Assembly (NCBI GenBank): GCA_020028375.1
Contig: JAHZNX010000108.1
Coordinates: 1 to 14,532 of the forward strand
Length of the DNA stretch: 14,532 nt
Origin: Betaproteobacteria bacterium
GTDB taxonomy: Bacteria > Pseudomonadota > Gammaproteobacteria > Burkholderiales > SG8-41
Direction of reading: 5' to 3'
How positions within the stretch are numbered: position 1 is the first letter of the stretch; every line of letters starts with the position of its first letter. Below, piece by piece: positions 1 to 7,146 of this stretch. A model generated the notes under the pieces. The model was given only the letters and a program-made list of their open reading frames with translations, made no database searches and was not told where the DNA came from. A program made the translations under genes and the position numbers.

Positions 1-1
1 G

Positions 2-184
2 GGACGCATCCTGGTGCCGCCGGCGCTGCGCCGCTACGCGCAGCTCGAGAAAGCCGTGGTGCTGGTCGGGCAGGGCCACAAATTCGAGCTGTGGAACAAG
101 GACCACTGGGACGAGTTGATGGAGAAGGGCGGCGCTCCCGGCGCGGGCGGGCTGCCACCTGAGCTGGAGGGCTTCTCCTTGTGA
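2..184 (+). CDS. mraZ: Transcriptional regulator MraZ, C-terminal part (gene enters from the left edge)
   Basis: The reading frame is open from base 2 and ends at TGA 182-184, giving 60 residues that begin GRILVPPALRRYA. This matches the second SpoVT/AbrB-like repeat of MraZ, with the typical run GHKFELWNKDHWDE and a short proline/glycine-rich tail. MraZ family members are about 145-150 residues, so roughly the last 40 percent is present. MraZ is a ring-forming DNA-binding protein that controls the dcw promoter in other bacteria; its operator would lie upstream, outside the window. The stop overlaps the GTG start of rsmH (GTGA), as expected for the first two genes of a dcw operon. Identification rests on both sequence and position. 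Confidence 0.9.
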   Translation, partial: GRILVPPALRRYAQLEKAVVLVGQGHKFELWNKDHWDELMEKGGAPGAGGLPPELEGFSL

Positions 185-1128
185 GCGGGAGCTCACATAC
201 CGCAGTCCTGTTGGGCGAGGCAGTAGAAGGTTTGAAGGTACGCGGCGACGGGTGCTACGTCGACTGCACGTTCGGTCGCGGCGGGCACAGCCGCCTGATC
301 CTGGCGCGGCTGGGAGAAGCGGGGCGGCTCCTCGCTCTCGACCGCGACCCGCAGGCGGTGGCCGCGGGAGGAGAGATTGATGACCGGCGTTTTCGCATCC
401 TGCACGGGCGCTTCAGCCGGCTTGCCGCGCTGGCGGCGCAGGCCGGCGTCACGGCGGCGGACGGCGTTCTGCTCGATCTGGGCGTGTCCTCGCCGCAGCT
501 CGACGACCCCGCCCGCGGCTTCAGCTTCCGCTTCGACGCACCGCTCGACATGCGCATGGACCCCGGCGCGGGGATTAGCGCCGCGGAATGGCTCGCGCGC
601 GCGCCGGAGCGGGAGATCCGGGAGGTCATAAGAAACTATGGCGAAGAACGGTTTGCTAAATCGATTGCAGCAGCGATTGTTGCGGCTCGAGCGCGGGGAC
701 CTGTTGGCACCACACGACAACTTGCCGCGCTCGTGGCAAAGGCCGTTCCCGCGCGGGAGCCACAACAGGATCCGGCGACGCGCACGTTTCAGGCTCTACG
801 GATTCACCTCAATCAGGAGCTTGAGGAGTTGTCGCTAGCCCTGCCGCAATGCATGGAACTCCTGAGGCCCGGCGGGCGTCTGGTGGTGATCAGCTTCCAT
901 TCCCTGGAGGATCGCATCGCCAAGCGCTTTCTGCGCGATAACGCGCGCGCCGACCGACTGCCGCCGCGGCTGCCGCTGCGCGCCCACGAGCTGCCGCGTC
1001 CGCCGCTGCGGCTGATCGGCCGGCCGGTGCGGCCGTCGGCCCCCGAGATCGCGGCCAATCCGCGCGCACGGAGCGCCGTGATGCGCATCGCCGAGAAGCT
1101 GTCCGTCACGGCCCGGGAACCATGCTGA
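181..1128 (+). CDS. rsmH: 16S rRNA (cytosine(1402)-N(4))-methyltransferase RsmH (MraW)
   Basis: 315 residues, the usual length for RsmH, which uses S-adenosylmethionine to methylate N4 of C1402 in the ribosomal P site. The N-terminal HTAVLLGEAVEGL is followed by the SAM-binding loop DCTFGRGGHSRLIL (about residues 28-41), then LDLGVSSPQLDDPARGFSF (about 99-117) and the C-terminal VISFHSLEDRIAKRF (about 237-251); all are family signatures. The GTG start at 181 overlaps the mraZ stop and gives the normal N-terminus, so no other start is needed. The 3' end overlaps ftsL by seven bases. About bases 625-850 look poorer in GC and use rarer codons (ATA AGA, GTT, CTA) than the rest of the gene, though the protein stays conserved there. 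Confidence 0.97.
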   Translation: MSGSSHTAVLLGEAVEGLKVRGDGCYVDCTFGRGGHSRLILARLGEAGRLLALDRDPQAVAAGGEIDDRRFRILHGRFSRLAALAAQAGVTAADGVLLDLGVSSPQLDDPARGFSFRFDAPLDMRMDPGAGISAAEWLARAPEREIREVIRNYGEERFAKSIAAAIVAARARGPVGTTRQLAALVAKAVPAREPQQDPATRTFQALRIHLNQELEELSLALPQCMELLRPGGRLVVISFHSLEDRIAKRFLRDNARADRLPPRLPLRAHELPRPPLRLIGRPVRPSAPEIAANPRARSAVMRIAEKLSVTAREPC

Positions 1129-1403
1129 GGCTGAACCTCCTTCTGGTCGCCGCGCTGATCGCCTGTGCGCTCGCGCTGGTCACTTCCCAGCACCAGGCGC
1201 GCAAGCTCTACGTCGAGCTGCAGAAGGAGCAGGAGCTGGCCAAGCAGCTCGACGTGGAGTGGGGGCAGCTGCAGCTCGAGGCGAGCACCTGGGCGACCCA
1301 TGCGCGCGTCGAAAAGCTCGCAACCCGGGCGCTCGGCATGCGGGTTCCGCCGGCATCCCGCGTCAGGGTCGTGCCGGCCGCGCCCGCCGGGGGGCGGCCG
1401 TGA
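1122..1403 (+). CDS. ftsL: Cell division protein FtsL
   Basis: 93 residues with the FtsL layout: a very short cytoplasmic N-terminus, one membrane segment (about 4-22, LNLLLVAALIACALALV), then a periplasmic segment with leucine/charged heptads (about 25-60, ARKLYVELQKEQELAKQLD) that should form the coiled coil with FtsB. The run ATRALGMRVP near the C-terminus is common in proteobacterial FtsL. FtsL with FtsB and FtsQ links early divisome parts to FtsW-FtsI and helps activate septal synthesis. FtsL is poorly conserved at sequence level, so the call leans on length, topology and its place between rsmH and ftsI. The start overlaps rsmH and the TGA overlaps the ftsI GTG. Confidence 0.93.
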   Translation: MLRLNLLLVAALIACALALVTSQHQARKLYVELQKEQELAKQLDVEWGQLQLEASTWATHARVEKLATRALGMRVPPASRVRVVPAAPAGGRP

Positions 1404-3133
1404 GCCCGGTCGCGCATCCCCAGCTCGCGCTGCAGCTGCCGGCGTGGCGCTCGCGTCTGCTGCTGCTGCTGCTCCTCGCGTGGCTCGCCGCGCTCGCCCT
1501 GCGCGCGCTCTACCTGCAGGGCCTGGACAACGATTTCCTCCAGCAGAAGGGCGAGTCGCGTTACTCGCGCGTGATCGAGCTCGCCGCGACCCGCGGGCCA
1601 ATCGTGGACCGCAACAACGAGCCGCTGGCGATTTCCACTCCCGTGGAGTCGGTGGCGGCGAGCCCGGCGCACGTCGAAATCACGCCGGAGCAGGTCAGGC
1701 GCCTCGCCCGGCTGCTCGGCGAGGATGCCGGCGACCTGCGGAAAAAGCTCGCCGACGCGCGGCGCGAGTTCGTCTACCTCAAGCGGCAGTTGCCGCCGGA
1801 CGAGGCCGCGCGGGTGGTGGCGCTGGGCATACCGGGAGTGTTCCTGCAACGCGAGCACCGCCGCTATTACCCGGCGGGCGAAGTCACGGCCCACTTGATC
1901 GGCCTCACCGACGTGGACGGCCGCGGGCGCGAGGCGCTCGAGCTCGCGTTCGAGCAGCAGCTCGCGGGCCGGGCCGGCAGCCGCCGCGTCATCAAGGACC
2001 GGCTCGGGACAATCGTCGAGGACATGGAGAGCATACGTGCGCCGCAGAACGGGCGCACCCTTGCGCTCTCGATCGATGCCAGGATCCAGTATCTGGCGTA
2101 CCGCGAGCTCAAAGCCGCGGTGGCGGCGAATCGCGCGCGCGCCGGCAGCATCGTGGTGCTCGACGTCGCCACCGGCGAGGTGCTGGCGATGGCGAGCGCG
2201 CCCTCGTTCAATCCCAACAACCGCGGACGCTTCGACCCGCAGCGCGCGCGCAACCGCGCGGTCACCGACCTCTTCGAGCCGGGCTCGACGCTGAAGCCCT
2301 TCACCGCCGCCGCGGCGCTGGAGGCGGGCACGGTGCGCCCGGAGAGCGTCATCCAGACCGCGCCGGGGAGCCTCGCCATCGGCAACCGCGTGATCCATGA
2401 CGTGCACCCGCAGGGCGCGCTCACCGTCGCCCAGGTGATCCAGAAATCCTCCAACATCGGGGCGGCCAAGATCGCCCTGGAGTTGAAGCCCGAGGCGATG
2501 TGGAGCCTGTTCCACCAGGCCGGGTTCGGCGCGCCGCCGCATTCGGGCTTCCCCGGCGAGGTGCCGGGGCGGCTGCGCGCCGCCGCGAGCTGGCGGCCGA
2601 TCGAGCAGGCGACCATGTCCTATGGCCACGGCATCTCGGTGTCGTTGCTGCAACTCGCGCGCGCCTACCTCATCTTCGCGACCGACGGCGAGCTGCGGCC
2701 GGCGACGCTGCTGCGGCGCGAGGTGCCGGCGGGGGCGACGCGTGTCATCTCGGCCCGGACCGCGCACGCGGTGCGCCGCATGCTGGAGATGGCCGCGCAA
2801 CCCGGCGGCACGGCGCCGCGCGCGCAGGTGCCTGGCTACCGCGTCGCGGGCAAGACCGGCACGTCGCACAAGCCCGAGGGCAGGGGCTACGCAGCGGACC
2901 GGTTCGTGGCCTCCTTCGTCGGCTTCGCGCCGGCCTCCGCCCCGCGGCTGGTGGTGGCCGTGATGATCGATGAGCCTCCGGCGGGCCGTCATACCGGCGG
3001 CGCCGTCGCGGCGCCGGTATTCAGCGCGGTCATGGCGGAAGCGCTGCGCGCGCTCGGGGTGCCGCCCGATGCGCCGCTGGACAATGTGATGCTGTCGCTG
3101 CCCGATGCCCAGGAGATCAGGGAAGAGGTTTGA
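1400..3133 (+). CDS. ftsI: Septal peptidoglycan transpeptidase FtsI (PBP3)
   Basis: 577 residues from GTG 1400, which overlaps the ftsL stop (GTGA). The frame is open further upstream, but that part only mirrors ftsL. A leucine-rich membrane anchor (about 14-36) precedes the PBP dimerisation domain (RGPIVDRNNEPLAIS, about 65-79) and the transpeptidase domain. All three penicillin-binding motifs are intact: STLK with nucleophile Ser296, SSN at 350-352, and KTGTS starting at Lys485. The protein cross-links septal peptidoglycan in the periplasm, working with FtsW. The C-terminal tail past KTG ends normally, and the stop at 3131-3133 overlaps the TTG proposed for murE. Length and motifs suggest a fully functional monofunctional class B PBP. 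Confidence 0.97.
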   Translation: MSPVAHPQLALQLPAWRSRLLLLLLLAWLAALALRALYLQGLDNDFLQQKGESRYSRVIELAATRGPIVDRNNEPLAISTPVESVAASPAHVEITPEQVRRLARLLGEDAGDLRKKLADARREFVYLKRQLPPDEAARVVALGIPGVFLQREHRRYYPAGEVTAHLIGLTDVDGRGREALELAFEQQLAGRAGSRRVIKDRLGTIVEDMESIRAPQNGRTLALSIDARIQYLAYRELKAAVAANRARAGSIVVLDVATGEVLAMASAPSFNPNNRGRFDPQRARNRAVTDLFEPGSTLKPFTAAAALEAGTVRPESVIQTAPGSLAIGNRVIHDVHPQGALTVAQVIQKSSNIGAAKIALELKPEAMWSLFHQAGFGAPPHSGFPGEVPGRLRAAASWRPIEQATMSYGHGISVSLLQLARAYLIFATDGELRPATLLRREVPAGATRVISARTAHAVRRMLEMAAQPGGTAPRAQVPGYRVAGKTGTSHKPEGRGYAADRFVASFVGFAPASAPRLVVAVMIDEPPAGRHTGGAVAAPVFSAVMAEALRALGVPPDAPLDNVMLSLPDAQEIREEV

Positions 3134-4704
3134 AGGCAGGATCGAGGATCGAGGATCGAGGATTGAGGGAAAAACCCGCAACAGGTCTTGATTGGAAGGC
3201 GATCGAGTCGCTGGGCATGCGCCGGCTCGTCAACGACAGCCGCGTGGTGCGGCCCGGCGACACCTTCGTCGCCTATCCCGGGCACGCGCGCGACGGGCGC
3301 GATTACATCGCACAGGCGGTCGCGAACGGTGCCGCATCCGTGCTGTGGGAGCAGGCGGGGTTCCGGTGGGAGCCGCGGTGGCGCGTGGCGAATTTCGGCG
3401 TGCGGGGACTGCGTCAACATGCGGGGGGGATCGCGAGCCGCCTCCACGGCCGGCCGAGCCGGCGGCTGCAGGTGATCGGGGTCACCGGCACCAACGGCAA
3501 GACCACCTGCAGCCAGTGGATCGCGCAGGCGCTGACGCGCTGCGGGCGGCGCTGCGCGGTGATCGGCACGCTCGGCTACGGCCTGCGCGCGCCGTTGCGG
3601 CCTCTCGTCAACACGACGCCGGACGCGCTATGGCTGCACGCGCAGCTTGCGGAGTTCGCGCGGCGCGGCGCCCAGGCGGTGGCGATGGAGGTGTCCTCGA
3701 TCGGGCTCGACCAGGACCGCGTGGCGGGGGTGGAGTTCGACACGGCGCTCTTCACCAACCTGTCACGCGACCATCTCGACTACCACCGCACCATGAGGCG
3801 CTACCAGGAAGCGAAAGCGCGCCTGTTTGCCTGGGAGACGCTCCGGCACGCGGTGGTGAACCTCGATGACGAATTCGGCGCGGAGCTTGCCCGCCGCATC
3901 CGCCGACCGGGGCTCGACGTGATCGGCTACGGATTCGGCGCGGCGCGCGGCGGCCAAGTCACCGGCGCCCATCTCGTCTCCGGCGCGCCGGGCGTGAGCT
4001 TCGATGTGAGGACGCCGTGGGGCGCAGCGCGCGTCACGGGCCCGGTGCCGGGGCGACACAATGCCAGCAACCTGCTCGGGATTCTGGCGGTGCTGCTGGC
4101 GGGCGGCATCCCGCTGCGCCGCGCGGTCGGCGCGCTCGCTGCCCTGAAGCCCCTGCCCGGCCGGCTGCAGCGGCTCGGCGGCGGAGCGAGACCCCTGGTG
4201 GTCGTGGACTACGCCCACACCCCCGACGCCCTCGAGCAGGCGCTGCTCACGCTACGCGACCTGCTCTCAAGTTCCAGGTTCCGGGTGCCGGGTTCAGGGT
4301 CAGGCACTGGGAAGCTGCCTAGCCGCAACTCGAAACTCGAAACTCGAAACCCGGAACTGATCTGCGTGTTCGGCTGCGGCGGCGACCGCGACCCGGGCAA
4401 GCGGCCGCACATGGGGCGTATCGCGGCACGGCTCGCCGACCGCGTCGTGGTGACTTCGGACAACCCGCGCAGCGAGGGACCCGCGGAGATCATCGGGGAT
4501 ATCGTCGCGGGCGTTTCAGGAGGTGCCCGCGATATCGAGATCGAACCCGACCGGCGCGCGGCGATTCTGCGCGCGGTGGCGGAGGCGCGCCGCGGCGACA
4601 TCGTGCTCATCGCGGGCAAGGGCCACGAGGCCTACCAGGAAATCCGGGGCGTGCGGCACCCGTTCTCGGATGCGGCGGTGGCGAGGGAGGCGCTGGCGAC
4701 ATGA
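3130..4704 (+). CDS. murE: UDP-MurNAc-L-Ala-D-Glu : meso-diaminopimelate ligase MurE
   Basis: Cytoplasmic Mur ligase adding the third stem-peptide residue. Counting from TTG 3130 there are 524 residues, with the substrate-domain motif NDSRVVRPGDTFVAYPG, the ATP loop GTNGKTT (120-126), FTNLSRDHLDYH, the lysine in YQEAKARLF that is carbamylated in the family, DYAHTPDALE, and CVFGCGGDRDPGKRP. DNPR (444-447) marks the meso-DAP-adding type. The start is uncertain. TTG 3130 overlaps the ftsI stop, but its purine-rich box sits only one base away; TTG 3163 has GAGG at a good distance, supplied by a repeat. About 30 residues (roughly 379-410) between the AHTPDALE helix and the CVFGCGGDR strand come from a heptamer-repeat insertion that stays in frame. 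The stop overlaps murF (ATGA). Confidence 0.96.
   Translation: MKAGSRIEDRGLREKPATGLDWKAIESLGMRRLVNDSRVVRPGDTFVAYPGHARDGRDYIAQAVANGAASVLWEQAGFRWEPRWRVANFGVRGLRQHAGGIASRLHGRPSRRLQVIGVTGTNGKTTCSQWIAQALTRCGRRCAVIGTLGYGLRAPLRPLVNTTPDALWLHAQLAEFARRGAQAVAMEVSSIGLDQDRVAGVEFDTALFTNLSRDHLDYHRTMRRYQEAKARLFAWETLRHAVVNLDDEFGAELARRIRRPGLDVIGYGFGAARGGQVTGAHLVSGAPGVSFDVRTPWGAARVTGPVPGRHNASNLLGILAVLLAGGIPLRRAVGALAALKPLPGRLQRLGGGARPLVVVDYAHTPDALEQALLTLRDLLSSSRFRVPGSGSGTGKLPSRNSKLETRNPELICVFGCGGDRDPGKRPHMGRIAARLADRVVVTSDNPRSEGPAEIIGDIVAGVSGGARDIEIEPDRRAAILRAVAEARRGDIVLIAGKGHEAYQEIRGVRHPFSDAAVAREALAT
3138..3165 (+). repeat. Heptanucleotide tandem repeat (AGGATCG)x3 + AGGATTG at the ftsI/murE junction
   Basis: Four 7-base units in a row, three identical (AGGATCG) and one with a single change. 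The array lies just after the ftsI stop and inside, or immediately before, the beginning of murE. No inverted partner array was seen nearby. Its GAGG cores could act as a ribosome binding site: GAGG at 3151-3154 is eight bases upstream of the in-frame TTG at 3163. Confidence 0.9.
4271..4360 (+). repeat. In-frame heptanucleotide repeat element inside murE (two opposed arrays)
   Basis: Left array 4271-4305 reads as five degenerate 7-base units: GTTCCAG, GTTCCGG, GTGCCGG, GTTCAGG, GTCAGGC. Right array 4327-4354 reads AACTCGA three times, then AACCCGG. GTTCCGGGT at 4278-4286 is the exact reverse complement of ACCCGGAAC at 4349-4357, so the element can fold back on itself. It encodes a low-complexity stretch (RFRVPGSGSGTGK ... 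SKLETRNPEL) absent from usual MurE proteins, and keeps the frame open. Confidence 0.85.
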
Positions 4705-6110
4705 GCCTGATGCGCCTGTCGGAAGCCGCGCGCGCGATCCCGGCCGAACTGCGGGGGGAGGACTGCGTCTTCGAAGCCGTCAGCACCGACACGCGCGCGC
4801 TCGCTCCGCAGACCCTGTTCGTGGCGCTCAAGGGCGAGCGCTTCGACGGACACGATTTTCTCGCGCAGGCAGCCGAGCAGCGCGCCGCCGGCGCGCTCGT
4901 CCAAAAATCGGGGCTCGGGGCTCGGGACTCGGGGCTTGCACTGCCCTTACTTATTGTTGACAACACCCGTCTCGCCCTGGGGACGCTCGCGGCGTACTGG
5001 AGGAGCAAGTTCAACATGCCGCTCGTTGCCTTGACCGGAAGCAACGGCAAGACGACGGTGAAGGAGATGCTCGCCTCCATTCTGCGGGAGGCCGTCCTGG
5101 ACGAGTCCCGAGCCCCGAGTCCCGAGTCCCGCGTTCTTGCCACGCGCGGCAACCTCAACAACGACATCGGCGTGCCGCTCACGCTGCTCGAGCTCGGACC
5201 CGGGCATCGCTATGCCGTGGTGGAGATGGGCATGAACCACGCCGGGGAGATCCGCTACCTGACACGGCTCGCCGCGCCGGACGTCGCGCTCGTCAACAAC
5301 GCCGGCCCGGCGCACTTCGAGTTCTTCGGCTCGGTCGAGGCCATCGCCCGCGCCAAGGGCGAGATCTTCGAGGGGCTCCAGCCTGGTGGCACGGCGGTGA
5401 TCAATGCCGATGACCGCTACGCCAGCCTGTGGCGGGCGCTCGCGGGTGACCGGCGCGTCGTGGAGTTTAGCATCGAGCGCCCGGCTGCGGTGAGCGCGCG
5501 CTACGCGCTGCGCCACCTGGAAAGCGAGATCGTGGTGCGCACGCCGCACGGCGAGGCGCAGGCGGTGCTGAAGGCTCCGGGGCTGCACAACGTGCGCAAC
5601 GCGCTCGCGGCGAGCGCCGCCGCGACGGCGCTGGAGGTGCCGGCGCCCGCCATCGCGCGCGGCCTCGCCGGCTACGCCGGACTCAAGGGGCGGCTGCAGA
5701 GGAGGGCGGCGCTGCGCGGCGCGACGCTCCTCGACGACACCTACAACGCCAACCCCGAGTCAGTGCGCGCGGCGGTGGCCGTGCTGGCGCAGGCCCCGGG
5801 AGCAAAGCTCCTCGTGCTGGGCGACATGGGCGAGCTCGGCGCCGGGGGCGAGCAGATGCACGCCGACATCGGCACGCTCGCGCGCGCGAGCGGCATCGAG
5901 CGGCTGCTCGCGCTGGGCGATCTCGCGGCGCATGCGGCGCGCGCGTTCGGGGCGGGGGGACGCCATTTCACGCGCATCGAGGATTTACTGGCCGAGCTCG
6001 GGAACGCGCTCGCACCCGACGTGACCGTGCTCGTCAAGGGCTCGCGATTCATGCGGATGGAACGCATCGTTCAAAGTTTCGAGTTGCCAGTTTCCAGTTG
6101 CGAGTCCTGA
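4701..6110 (+). CDS. murF: UDP-MurNAc-tripeptide : D-Ala-D-Ala ligase MurF
   Basis: Cytoplasmic ligase that adds D-alanyl-D-alanine to complete the pentapeptide precursor. 469 residues with SLMRLSEAARAIPAELRG at the N-terminus, ATP loop GSNGKTT (113-119), RGNLNNDIGVPLTLLEL, VEMGMNHAGEI, NAGPAHFEFFGS, DDTYNANPESVRAA and LLVLGDMGELG, all typical of MurF. The ATG overlaps the murE stop. Two GC-rich heptamer arrays encode extra residues on either side of the ATP loop (about 70-80, SGLGARDSGLA, and about 132-144, LDESRAPSPESR). A third array replaces the expected short C-terminus with QSFELPVSSCES. All insertions keep the frame, and no catalytic motif is lost, so the enzyme is probably active. Confidence 0.96.
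   Translation: MSLMRLSEAARAIPAELRGEDCVFEAVSTDTRALAPQTLFVALKGERFDGHDFLAQAAEQRAAGALVQKSGLGARDSGLALPLLIVDNTRLALGTLAAYWRSKFNMPLVALTGSNGKTTVKEMLASILREAVLDESRAPSPESRVLATRGNLNNDIGVPLTLLELGPGHRYAVVEMGMNHAGEIRYLTRLAAPDVALVNNAGPAHFEFFGSVEAIARAKGEIFEGLQPGGTAVINADDRYASLWRALAGDRRVVEFSIERPAAVSARYALRHLESEIVVRTPHGEAQAVLKAPGLHNVRNALAASAAATALEVPAPAIARGLAGYAGLKGRLQRRAALRGATLLDDTYNANPESVRAAVAVLAQAPGAKLLVLGDMGELGAGGEQMHADIGTLARASGIERLLALGDLAAHAARAFGAGGRHFTRIEDLLAELGNALAPDVTVLVKGSRFMRMERIVQSFELPVSSCES
4908..4936 (+). repeat. Heptanucleotide array in murF, left member of an inverted pair
   Basis: Units of the form CTCGGGG/CTCGGGA repeat with a 7-base period. CTCGGGACTCGGGGCT at 4921-4936 is the exact reverse complement of 5111-5126 in the second murF array. 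In the protein it adds about eleven residues before the strand LPLLIVDNTRLALG. Confidence 0.88.
5103..5131 (+). repeat. Heptanucleotide array in murF, right member of an inverted pair
   Basis: Units GAGTCCC/GAGCCCC repeat with a 7-base period, in the opposite orientation to the array at 4908-4936. The shared 16-base inverted match is separated by 174 bases that encode the ATP-binding loop of MurF. The array adds about a dozen residues just before VLATRGNLNNDIG. Confidence 0.88.
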
Positions 6111-6152
6111 TGACTACCAAACTCGAAACTCGAAACTCGAAACTCGCAACTG
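6075..6152 (+). repeat. Opposed heptanucleotide arrays spanning the murF end and mraY leader
   Basis: The left part (6075-6104) contains AGTTTCGAGTTGCCAGTTTC-type units. The right part (6120-6152) contains ACTCGAA repeats ending in ACTCGCAACTG. CAGTTGCGAG at 6095-6104 is the exact reverse complement of CTCGCAACTG at 6143-6152, and AGTTTCGAGT at 6075-6084 pairs with ACTCGAAACT at 6121-6130, so a long imperfect hairpin is possible. It forms the last codons of murF and almost all of the 52-base murF-mraY spacer. The AACTCGA units are the same family as those inside murE. A ribosome binding site, GGAGG (6155-6159), follows directly before the mraY ATG. Confidence 0.85.
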
Positions 6153-6162
6153 CGGGAGGCAG

Positions 6163-7120
6163 ATGCTGCTAGAGCTCGCCCAATGGCTCGCGAAGGATAT
6201 CCGCGCGTTCAACGTGTTCGGCTACATCACGCTGCGCGCCGTGCTCGCGTGCCTGACGGCGCTGGTCATCACTTTTCTCATCGGGCCGGCGCTGATCCGC
6301 AGGCTGACCGCCTACAAGGTCGGCCAGGCGGTGCGCGACGACGGCCCGCAATCGCACCTCGCCAAGGCCGGCACGCCGACCATGGGCGGCGCGCTCATTC
6401 TTGCCTCGATCACCCTCACCGTCCTGCTGTGGGCGGACCTCGAGAACCGCCTGGTCTGGCTCGTGCTGTGGGTCATGCTCGCTTTCGGCGCGATCGGCTG
6501 GGTCGACGATTACCGCAAGGTCGTGGCGCGCAATCCGAAGGGGCTGTCGGCCCGGATGAAGTTCTTCTGGCAGTCGGTGATCGGGGTCGCCGCGGCGTGC
6601 TTCCTCGCCTTCTACACCAACCTGCCCCAGCAGACCGCGTTCATCGTGCCCTTCTTCAAGCAGGTGGCTTACCCCCTCGGCGCGCTCGGCTTCATCGTCA
6701 TGACCTATTTCGTGATCGTCGGGACCAGCAACGCGGTCAACCTGACCGACGGGCTCGACGGGCTCGCCATCATGCCGACGGTCATGATCGGCGGCGCGCT
6801 CGGCATCTTCGCCTACGTCGCCAGTCTTCATGGGCGACGTCGGCGCGCTCGCGCTCGGCGCCGCGCTCGGCACGATCGCCGTCATCGTGCGGCAGGAGAT
6901 CGTGCTCTTCATCATGGGCGGAGTGTTCGTGGTGGAGACGCTCTCGGTGATGCTGCAGGTCGCCTCCTTCAAGCTGACGGGCAGGCGCGTCTTCCGCATG
7001 GCGCCGCTCCACCACCACTACGAGCTGAAGGGGTGGAAGGAAAACCAGGTCGTGGTCCGCTTCTGGATCATCACGATGATGCTCGTTTTGGTCGGATTGT
7101 CCACGCTCAAGTTGAGGTAA
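6163..7120 (+). pseudogene. mraY: Phospho-MurNAc-pentapeptide-transferase MraY, internally deleted and frameshifted
   Basis: MraY is the integral membrane enzyme that makes lipid I from UDP-MurNAc-pentapeptide and undecaprenyl phosphate. The N-terminal part, starting MLLELAQWL, is normal up to residue 221 (FAYVAS), with DDG near residue 60, the catalytic pair Asp115-Asp116 (GWVDDYRK) and NLTDGLDGL. At 6823-6826 the frame shifts by +1 and the sequence resumes as VFMGDVGALALG, continuing through HHHYELKGWKENQ to TAA at 7118-7120 (frame 6824-7120). About 40 codons expected between these parts are missing, including the segment usually reading GAGLGFLWFNAYPAE. This removes about one membrane helix, so even frame correction would invert the C-terminal topology. 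MraY is essential, so either another copy exists or this is a sequence error. Confidence 0.88.
7061..7083 (+). repeat. 23-base direct repeat, copy 1 (in the mraY 3' end)
   Basis: The 23 bases beginning TTCTGGATCATC and ending GATGATGCT occur again, unchanged, at 7223-7245, exactly 162 bases downstream and in the same reading frame. The repeat encodes FWIITMML of the last MraY membrane helix. Confidence 0.95.
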
Positions 7121-7146
7121 CCGGATATGAGAGAAGCGGACTACGA

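Noticed and set aside
1208..3181. Long open frame on the minus strand opposite ftsL/ftsI (657 codons)
   Set aside because: It mirrors well-supported genes on the + strand. Very high GC keeps such antisense frames open, and the translation is Arg/Ala/His-rich with no recognisable domain.
4266..4360. murE insertion as an intein or intron
   Set aside because: At about 30 codons it is far too short for an intein, has no splicing-block residues, and lacks group I/II intron features. It reads through in frame and is made of heptamer units.
4271..5131. Repeat arrays as a CRISPR locus
   Set aside because: Units are 7 bases, directly adjacent, with no unique spacers and no cas genes. They are simple tandem repeats inside coding sequence.
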